From JAGWGI01 sp050749785 (lineage in GTDB: Archaea > Micrarchaeota > Micrarchaeia > Micrarchaeales > CABMGC01), in contig JBOGSA010000042.1 in assembly GCA_050749785.1 (NCBI GenBank), forward strand, positions 1-27,764: a stretch of DNA of 27,764 nt, written 5' to 3'. The notes under the pieces were generated by a model that saw only the letters and a program-made list of their open reading frames with translations, ran no database searches and had not been told where the DNA came from. Shown here piece after piece: positions 22,520 to 27,764 of the stretch (positions within the stretch are counted from its first letter, which is position 1; each line of letters starts with the position of its first letter). Both the position numbers and the translations under genes were made by a program.

Positions 22520-24367
22520 ATGCCTGATGAAAAGCGGGACCTATTCCGCTATACTAATTACTTCTCAAGGACCGCACCGCCGCTTGGCGTACAGTCTTTG
22601 ATAATAATCCTGCTAGGTATCTTTGCAGGAATAGTTTCCGAGATTCTTCTCAAGAACCAGATTTTTCTCCATAACATCTTGACGCTATCAGCAAGCGGCG
22701 CAAGCTCCGGTCTTCTGGTCGTGAGCCTGCCGGCATTCTTGACAATAGCGATGCTCAAGACCCTTCGGCGCAGGGTGCAATTCAAGCACCTGATGTATGC
22801 TACGATAGTCAGCACAACGATATACGCGCTCTTCATGATTCTTAGTAGCGCATTCTTTGCGCTCTTCAACAGCACAACGATCTCCTACATCATACTCTTG
22901 GTTGGCAATGCGAGCATCTACCTTTTTTGGATGGTGATCGGCAGATTCTTGCTCGCGCAAAAGAGGGGGGGAAACATAAGCGCAGCAATACAGCCGGTGC
23001 TAAACATACTCTTCTACCTGCCACTTGGGATGTACATCCTCAACTTCAACCTTCCATTATCAACGGCTCTAATCAAGCTCTTGGCGGGAATGTTGATATT
23101 CATGGTGACCGGCTACGTATTCCTCTACATGCTCGATGCGCCGATGAAGAGGGCAGCAAACATTAGCGGTGTCAAGGTGTTTGCGATAATGGTTAACCAG
23201 TGGCTCTACAATCCAAAGAGCGATGCGAGCAACGAGAATTTCTCGTTTGGAATAAAGAAGGACATAACCACAGACATATTGCTGCTCAAGAACAATAGAG
23301 GAAAGTACAAAGGGATTTTCGTAAAGCCAGATATACACTATGGTCCGTTCGCAGGGTTCGGCGGGGCAATTGCAACCGAGTACATCGGCAATTACCTTCA
23401 CAACAAGTACAACACAACCGCATTCGTCCTCCACGGGCCGGTAAACATAGCAAACAACCCGGTCAGCAGCTCGCAGGTGTACACTCTTGCAAAGCACATC
23501 TCATCGCACATCGATTCGGTAAAGCCAGCACAGTTCAAGCAGGCACAGGGCAACATCTATTACGGCACAGAGGGCCCGTGCAACGCGATAAACATAAAGA
23601 TAAACAACTGCAGCCTTGTGACCCTCACAAAGGCGCCGATGGTAACAGAGGACATAGACTATGAGATAGGCCAGCACTACAAGCAGCTCGCTGCAAGGGA
23701 TTCTGAGAATGCGATAATAATAGATGCACACAATTCAAGAAGCGAGGCAGCGGGCAGCGACGAGCTTAAGGGAATATACTTTGGCAGCAAGTACGCAGGT
23801 ATGTACGACAAGGCGATAATGCAGACATTGGGCAAGAACTCAGCAAGAAGGATAAGGTTTGGTTCATCGCAGCAGAAAATATCAAGCCACTTAGGCAATC
23901 CGAAGGATCTGGGCAACGGCTACTCAAGTTTTGCAGTCTTTCAGTTTGGAAACAAGAAGTTCGGCATGCTCTACTTTGATTCCAATAATATGCTCCCCAA
24001 ATTGCGCGATGACATAATCAAACACGTGAGGAAGATGTATCACATCGAGATAGAAGTTTACACGACCGACACACATTCGGTAAATTCTCTTGCCCTACCA
24101 AGCAGCAATGTGCTCGGAAGATTCACCAGCGCCGCAAAGCTGCTGCCGATAGTTGATGCTATGATAAATCTTGCGATTAACAGCTCAGAGGAAGTATCAT
24201 CATACAGTGGCAGCTTCACGACAAAAGGGTTCAGGGTCTGGGGAGAGAACGCAGAGGCGGAGATAACAAAGGCAAGCAAGGAGGCAATTAAGTTAGTCAA
24301 GCATGTAGCTCCGTTTGTAATAGCTGCAGGTTTCATAATAGCCGCATGGGTGGTGTACGCAACTTGA
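22520..24367 (+). CDS. DUF2070-like multi-pass membrane protein with a large soluble domain
   Basis: A 615-residue protein. About six or seven hydrophobic helices fill residues 22-205, and a last one (APFVIAAGFIIAAWVVYAT) closes the chain. Between them is a soluble domain of about 350 residues with blocks I associate with the archaeal DUF2070 family: DIHYGPFAGFGGAIATEYIG (271-290), VLHGPVN (303-309), TEDIDYEIGQHY (376-387) and IIIDAHNS (399-406). The His-x-Gly-Pro, His-Gly and Asp-Ala-His-Asn residues look like a metal or phosphate site. The function is unknown. The position between a cis-prenyltransferase and a dolichol-kinase-like gene, with gaps of 9 and 7 nt, points to carrier-lipid metabolism. 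Confidence 0.78.
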   Translation: MPDEKRDLFRYTNYFSRTAPPLGVQSLIIILLGIFAGIVSEILLKNQIFLHNILTLSASGASSGLLVVSLPAFLTIAMLKTLRRRVQFKHLMYATIVSTTIYALFMILSSAFFALFNSTTISYIILLVGNASIYLFWMVIGRFLLAQKRGGNISAAIQPVLNILFYLPLGMYILNFNLPLSTALIKLLAGMLIFMVTGYVFLYMLDAPMKRAANISGVKVFAIMVNQWLYNPKSDASNENFSFGIKKDITTDILLLKNNRGKYKGIFVKPDIHYGPFAGFGGAIATEYIGNYLHNKYNTTAFVLHGPVNIANNPVSSSQVYTLAKHISSHIDSVKPAQFKQAQGNIYYGTEGPCNAINIKINNCSLVTLTKAPMVTEDIDYEIGQHYKQLAARDSENAIIIDAHNSRSEAAGSDELKGIYFGSKYAGMYDKAIMQTLGKNSARRIRFGSSQQKISSHLGNPKDLGNGYSSFAVFQFGNKKFGMLYFDSNNMLPKLRDDIIKHVRKMYHIEIEVYTTDTHSVNSLALPSSNVLGRFTSAAKLLPIVDAMINLAINSSEEVSSYSGSFTTKGFRVWGENAEAEITKASKEAIKLVKHVAPFVIAAGFIIAAWVVYAT

Positions 24368-24374
24368 TGGTCCA

Positions 24375-25298
24375 ATGATAAACATACTACCAATATTCTA
24401 CCTCATCGCATTCACGCTGCTCTTCTACAGGATAGCAAGGAGCGCAAAAGCAAAGGAATTGATTCCGCTTGCAATATTAATTGTAGCTGGTGCAATACTC
24501 GCCCTTTATCAGGGGTCAAATGCACTGCTCTTTGTTTCCATTCTAATAGTATTTGACCTTGTTTCGCTGACCTACAGTTCAAAAGAAGGATTCTTCATGG
24601 CGATACTAGGAATTCTCTTCCTCCTTATTGGGTCACAAACGTTCAGCATAAACATAGTCGCACAGGCTATGCTCTTTGGCCTCATCGCAGAGTTTGGAAA
24701 GATAAAGTTCAACAAGCACAGCCAATCGAACAAGAAGGTTGAAACCAACCGAGACATAGTGCAAATGGCAATAGGTGTAATACTCTTGGCGCTTTTCTTT
24801 TCTTTGAAGACTTCCTATGCGGAGTTCTCAATACTTATGCTAATAATGTTGGGGTACCTTGCAGTAAACTACGGCGCGACGAATGGAAAAGCTAGATTGT
24901 CAAGGTTGATGAAAACTCTGGAACGCGATTTCACAAAACTGGGGCAGGGTGCAGCATGGCTCTCACTCGGAGCAATAGCAACAATAGCTTTCGTTTTTGA
25001 TGTGAGATACATCGCCATAATCTTCTTTGCGATCTTTATAGGAGACGCACTCGCAACGATAATCGGGATAAGATTTGGAAAATACAAGCTCCCATACAAC
25101 AAAAAGAAGAGCGCTGCAGGATCAATAGCATATTTTGCATCTGTTGCAATTCTACCCTACCTTCTTTATGGGATATTTGCAATACCTTTGGCAATATTTG
25201 CGACAATAGCAGAAACCTTACCTATAAAATTAGATGACAACTTCAGCGTTCCTGCCGTACTTATTATAATCTACTTAATTTTTGAAGTAATTTACTAG
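24375..25298 (+). CDS. Dolichol/phytol kinase-family membrane protein (CTP-dependent type)
   Basis: A 307-residue protein with about nine membrane helices. The C-terminal part has the SEC59/VTE5/DGK1 signature: GDALATIIGIRFGKYKLP (223-240), KKKSAAGS (243-250; canonical KS.EGS) and the motif ATIAETLPIKLDDNFSVP (276-293; canonical LDDNLTVP). Members phosphorylate dolichol, phytol or diacylglycerol, usually with CTP, on the cytosolic face. With uppS two genes upstream in the same operon, dolichol is the likely substrate, to make or recycle the lipid that carries sugars for N-glycosylation. The final TAG overlaps the opposing S11 stop by 3 bp. Confidence 0.85.
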   Translation: MINILPIFYLIAFTLLFYRIARSAKAKELIPLAILIVAGAILALYQGSNALLFVSILIVFDLVSLTYSSKEGFFMAILGILFLLIGSQTFSINIVAQAMLFGLIAEFGKIKFNKHSQSNKKVETNRDIVQMAIGVILLALFFSLKTSYAEFSILMLIMLGYLAVNYGATNGKARLSRLMKTLERDFTKLGQGAAWLSLGAIATIAFVFDVRYIAIIFFAIFIGDALATIIGIRFGKYKLPYNKKKSAAGSIAYFASVAILPYLLYGIFAIPLAIFATIAETLPIKLDDNFSVPAVLIIIYLIFEVIY

Positions 25299-25798
25299 AC
25301 CCTTCTTCCCCGTCTGCCTCCTGGCCTCTTTGTAGAATCCGTAGGTATTGGCGTTACGTCCTCGATGCTTCCAATTCTAAAGCCCGACCTTGCAAGCGCC
25401 CTAACCACCGCTTGAGCCCCTTGTCCCGGAGTCTTTGTTCCATGTCCTCCCGGCGCCCTGATCTTTATATTGATGTGGGTAACTCCCTTCTCTATCGCCT
25501 TTGCAGCTACCTTGTATGCGGCCTGCATCGCAGCGTAAGGCATTCCCTCTTCGTGGTCATTGTCAACCACCATTCCTCCACTTCCTATCGCCATTGTTTC
25601 TGCTCCTGATAGGTCCGTGAGTGTTATGATCGTGTCATTCTTTGAAGCGTAGATGTGCGCGACTCCCCACCTTGTTCCCTTTGGCTTGAACTTCTGCGCC
25701 GCAGCCTGCACTTCGCTTTCTAAGCTAACGTCGCTCTTCTTCTTTGTTGTCTGCTGTTCTACCTTCTTTTCTGTCTTTGGTGGTGCTTTCTTAGGCAT
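25295..25798 (-). CDS. rps11: 30S ribosomal protein S11
   Basis: A small-subunit protein near the platform and mRNA exit. The 167 residues have an N-terminal Lys/Thr/Pro-rich extension of about 35 residues, then the uS11 core from GTRWGVAHIYASKNDTIITL, with GGMVVDNDHEEGMPYAAMQA and IKIRAPGGHGTKTPGQGAQA, to the basic tail RPGGRRGRRV. It is last of the S13–S4–S11 cluster, 4 nt after the S4 stop. The RNA polymerase subunit D gene that usually follows in archaea is absent; the dolichol kinase-like gene converges here instead. Confidence 0.97.
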   Translation of the reverse strand: MPKKAPPKTEKKVEQQTTKKKSDVSLESEVQAAAQKFKPKGTRWGVAHIYASKNDTIITLTDLSGAETMAIGSGGMVVDNDHEEGMPYAAMQAAYKVAAKAIEKGVTHINIKIRAPGGHGTKTPGQGAQAVVRALARSGFRIGSIEDVTPIPTDSTKRPGGRRGRRV

Positions 25799-25802
25799 AA
25801 TA

Positions 25803-26351
25803 TCACTGTGCTACTGGCTGTTCCTTGACCTCTTCAGCTGGCTTTGCGCTCTCCGTCTTTGTGACCAGAGGCGTTTCCATCTTTATCGGTTTGTAATATG
25901 AGATCTTGTTTTCGTCTGCTCCTGGGACCATGTACCCAGGTGCTGTAACTCTCTTTCCGTTTATCGCAATGAAACCATGTGTTATGAACTGTCTTGCCTG
26001 CTTTGGCGACTTTGCCATTCCCCTATTGAATACTATGGTCTGCAGTCTTCTTCCAAGTAGCGAATCCGTGTTGATTATAAGCAGGTCGTCGAGCGTAGCG
26101 CCGCTGTTAACAACGCTGTACTTTACTAATCTTGCGATTATCTGGTTTCCAACTTCGATCGATGCCTTTCCTGATAGCACCTCTCTTACTCTTCTCCTGA
26201 TCCTTCTGAGTTCAGAAGCAGCAATCCACACTTCCTTGAGTGTCTTTAGACCAAACTTCTCCTGTATTTTGTGCTCCTCATCGATCCTCTGCTTTTCCCA
26301 CATAAAGCCGGGTCGTTCGTATGTCTTTCTTAATTTCTTTGGAGCTCCCAA
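25803..26351 (-). CDS. rps4: 30S ribosomal protein S4
   Basis: A primary 16S-binding protein of the small subunit body. The 182 residues show the archaeal uS4 start (PKKLRKTYERPGFMWEKQRI), the SELRRIRRRVREVL segment, and the S4 RNA-binding domain LLGRRLQTIVFNRGMAKSPK with ARQFITHGFIAINGKRVTAPGY. A charged tail rich in Glu, Lys and Pro extends after the core. It lies between S13 and S11 with 4-nt gaps, so the three are translated from one message. Confidence 0.97.
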   Translation of the reverse strand: MGAPKKLRKTYERPGFMWEKQRIDEEHKIQEKFGLKTLKEVWIAASELRRIRRRVREVLSGKASIEVGNQIIARLVKYSVVNSGATLDDLLIINTDSLLGRRLQTIVFNRGMAKSPKQARQFITHGFIAINGKRVTAPGYMVPGADENKISYYKPIKMETPLVTKTESAKPAEEVKEQPVAQ

Positions 26352-26355
26352 TCAA

Positions 26356-26907
26356 TCACTTTTTCTTATCATCAGCTGGCTTTGCAGGCGCAGCGGCTGC
26401 AGCAGCGCTCTTTTTCATGACTCCGATCGTCTCGCCTGTTCTGCCGGTAGATCTGGTTCTTTGTCCTCTTACCTTCTGCTTGTATTGATGCCTGTATCCC
26501 CTCCACGACTGCTTCCTTATCTCAGCCTCGATCTCTTGTCTTTGCTTGACAATGAGGTCGCTGCCTACAAGGTGCATGTTCTGGTTGGTTTCAGGCTCTC
26601 TTTGCCTGTTTAGCATGAAAATCGGTATCTTGTGCTTCTCTGGATTCTTTATAATCGTCTCAAGTTTCTCTATGTCCTGATCGCTTAGCGAACCTATCTC
26701 TGTTGTTGTCTTTATGTTGAACGTCCTCTCCGCCATCATTGCAATTGCATGCGCCATGTTAAGGCCGATGCCCTTCACCTGATTTAGCGCCTTAGGAATA
26801 GGGAATGCTCCGTTGATGTCCTTGCCTGCGATTCGAACTATGCTCTGCTCAACTGCTTGCTGCGGCTTTCTTGCCTGCTGCTTGTTTTCTTGTCTTTCCT
26901 CAGCCAT
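26356..26907 (-). CDS. rps13: 30S ribosomal protein S13
   Basis: A small-subunit head protein that contacts the large subunit and P-site tRNA. The 183 residues show SIVRIAGKDINGAFPIPKAL, QVKGIGLNMAHAIAMMAE and the Lys/Arg-rich tail with SWRGYRHQYKQKVRGQRTRS. An Ala-rich end (KKSAAAAAAPAKPADDKKK) is extra. A Gln-rich N-terminal stretch of about 20 residues precedes the core. It is the first protein gene of the cluster and starts 22 bp after the tRNA-Ser gene on the same strand, so tRNA and ribosomal protein message probably share a primary transcript. Confidence 0.97.
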   Translation of the reverse strand: MAEERQENKQQARKPQQAVEQSIVRIAGKDINGAFPIPKALNQVKGIGLNMAHAIAMMAERTFNIKTTTEIGSLSDQDIEKLETIIKNPEKHKIPIFMLNRQREPETNQNMHLVGSDLIVKQRQEIEAEIRKQSWRGYRHQYKQKVRGQRTRSTGRTGETIGVMKKSAAAAAAPAKPADDKKK

Positions 26908-26943
26908 CTTAACACTTTATTTCTGAATACGCCAGGGTTGGGA

Positions 26944-26959
26944 TATTCAGCATGTTGCA
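26944..26959 (-). other. T-loop intron of tRNA-Ser (59/60) with bulge-helix-bulge
   Basis: In the precursor, T-stem GGG/CCC is followed by a 4-bp helix TTCA/TGAA, with 3-nt bulges AAT and TAT on opposite strands, and an inner GCA/TGC hairpin. This is a textbook bulge-helix-bulge. Cutting inside the bulges leaves a normal TTCAAAT loop. Confidence 0.85.
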
Positions 26960-26991
26960 TTTGAACCCAAAAGGCCTTGCGGCCATGCGCT

Positions 26992-27004
26992 CACGGGAAT
27001 AAAT
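26992..27004 (-). other. Anticodon-loop intron of tRNA-Ser (37/38)
   Basis: Thirteen bases separate CTGGAA from A-GCGCA. Removal gives a normal 7-nt anticodon loop. The bulge-helix-bulge here is relaxed, with a weak TGG/CCG central helix. Confidence 0.75.
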
Positions 27005-27066
27005 TTCCAGGCGCACGCGTTACCGGATTCCGCCACCCTGGCATGCTATGAATATAACTCAGCATT

Positions 27067-27075
27067 CTTAAAAAG
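27067..27075 (-). promoter_or_regulatory. TATA box of the tRNA-Ser/S13 transcript
   Basis: CTTTTTAAG on the minus strand is centred about 29 nt upstream of the first tRNA base, predicting initiation near 27045. Confidence 0.5.
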
Positions 27076-27173
27076 CTTGTTAAAAACACTGCCAGAATAT
27101 TGGATATTATATTGCCTCAATAAGTATTTAAAACATGCTAACTTCACACAGCAGAAACAAAAGCCTAATCAGC

Positions 27174-27181
27174 AATATAAA
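27174..27181 (+). promoter_or_regulatory. TATA box of the TFB gene
   Basis: AATATAAA predicts initiation near 27203, leaving a leader of about 38 nt before TTG 27241. A GGTGG stretch at 27232-27236 is a plausible ribosome binding site for that TTG. Confidence 0.4.
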
Positions 27182-27240
27182 CCCTGCAAGCAAGGACAGA
27201 ACGAGATAACGTATAATTCAAAAATCGAAATGGTGGATAT

Positions 27241-27764
27241 TTGGAAATAGTTCAAAGTAATGAGTCTCATAATGGCGATTCCTGCCCCAACTGCAAAAAT
27301 AGTGAACTTACGGAAGACGAGAACCGCGGCGAGCTCTTCTGCAAGAAGTGCGGCTATGTTGCGCCTCAAAAGCTTGAGGAGTACGATTTACCCCACGGCA
27401 CTGACAAGCACGGTGTATCTACGGACAGCAGCGGCGTGGCATACCGCTACGGCAGGTCCTCGATCATCGACAAAGCCAACAAAGACTTCACAGGCAAGAA
27501 CATCCAAGGGGAGATGAAGCAGAGCCTAGATCGGCTAAGGGTATGGGACACAAGAGCAAGTGCGAACGACAATAAAGTAAGGAGCATGAACAAGGCAGCG
27601 CCGAAGATAATGGGCTGGTGCAGCTCTCTTGGAGTCAACGAAAATGCGATAAGCGAAGCGATAAGGATATACGCTAAAGCGCAGAAGGCTGGAATAACGC
27701 GCGGCAGGAGCATAAACACGATTGCGCTCGCATCGATAAAGATTGCCTGCAAGCTAAACAACAT
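27241..27764 (+). CDS. tfb: Transcription initiation factor B (TFB), N-terminal part
   Basis: The archaeal TFIIB homologue, which bridges TBP-bound promoter DNA and RNA polymerase. The 174 residues in the window start with TTG 27241 and a short leader. A zinc ribbon follows with CPNC (15-18) and CKKCG (34-38). After it comes the B-reader/linker DKHGVSTDSSGVAYRYGRSS, and then the first cyclin fold from about 95, with MNKAAPKIMGWCSSLGVNEN and AGITRGRSINTIALASIKIA. TTG was chosen because the frame has no ATG before the zinc ribbon and GGTGG precedes it. The gene runs off the right edge, so the second cyclin repeat is outside. The ribbon is intact, so this is probably a general factor. Confidence 0.9.
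   Translation, partial: MEIVQSNESHNGDSCPNCKNSELTEDENRGELFCKKCGYVAPQKLEEYDLPHGTDKHGVSTDSSGVAYRYGRSSIIDKANKDFTGKNIQGEMKQSLDRLRVWDTRASANDNKVRSMNKAAPKIMGWCSSLGVNENAISEAIRIYAKAQKAGITRGRSINTIALASIKIACKLNN

Larger units (their letters stand above)
26930..27042 (-). tRNA. tRNA-Ser (GGA) with two introns
   Basis: The 113-nt gene folds to an 84-nt class II tRNA after two introns are removed. The acceptor GCCAGGG pairs with CCCTGGC, with discriminator G73 as expected for Ser. The D arm is GCGGAATCCGGTAACGC, the anticodon stem TGCGC/GCGCA, and the loop CTGGAAA with anticodon GGA. The long variable arm is GGCCGCAAGGCC, and the T arm is TTGGG-TTCAAAT-CCCAA. Intron 1 (13 nt) is at 26992-27004, after position 37. 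Intron 2 (16 nt) is at 26944-26959, between positions 59 and 60. CCA is not encoded. A CTTTTTAAG box upstream predicts initiation only a few bases before position 1. Confidence 0.92.

Noticed and set aside
23069..23497. 142-codon minus-strand frame
   Set aside because: Shadow of the DUF2070-like gene; no promoter or recognisable residues.
25906..26613. 235-codon frame on the plus strand
   Set aside because: Antisense shadow of ribosomal proteins S4 and S13, which are certain.

Overview
The window is archaeal. It holds the archaeal-type S13–S4–S11 ribosomal protein cluster, the start of a transcription factor B gene, a CTP-type dolichol/phytol kinase family gene, a DUF2070-like membrane protein, a tRNA-Ser with two bulge-helix-bulge introns, and many TATA boxes about 26 nt upstream of start codons (leaderless genes). 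A free-standing 23S rRNA gene with its own promoter, a divergent 23S sequence and small compact genes suggest a DPANN-type genome, possibly Micrarchaeota. That placement is inference.

Layout. 1–2080 is mobile, AT-rich DNA: the right end of an IS200/IS605-type element lies against the C-terminal part of a DDE transposase, followed by two unrecognised genes. 2204–7152 holds inorganic pyrophosphatase, a small unknown gene paired with a degenerate and apparently frameshifted Fic-like gene, endonuclease IV, a HerA/VirB4-like ATPase with a nuclease-like tail, and a SIMPL-domain surface protein. 7213–8988 holds small unknown genes and an ankyrin protein. 8992–12055 holds a sugar-nucleotide transferase, a membrane-anchored unknown, a rhodanese, a dCTP deaminase-like protein missing its catalytic Glu, and a YfbR-like HD phosphohydrolase.

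12127–14593 is an accessory island at the 3' end of the 23S rRNA gene. It contains an AbiE-type toxin–antitoxin pair with two matching 30-bp palindromes around its promoter, then a class II Fic gene enclosed by two perfect 47-bp copies of the 23S 3' terminus. This looks like an integrated cassette that rebuilt the rRNA end. The 23S gene (minus strand) fills about 14556–17434.

17626–18766 is a rearrangement scar: a 5'-truncated argininosuccinate lyase, a possible zinc-ribbon remnant, an N-terminally defective VapB and an intact VapC. 18771–21724 holds a small unknown gene behind a long inverted repeat, a DMT (EamA) transporter with an extra soluble domain, and a divergent tandem Lrp-type regulator. 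21803–25298 is a three-gene operon (cis-prenyltransferase, DUF2070-like membrane protein, dolichol kinase family), probably for the polyprenyl-phosphate carrier lipid. 25295–27042 (minus) is tRNA-Ser–S13–S4–S11. TFB starts at 27241 and runs off the window.
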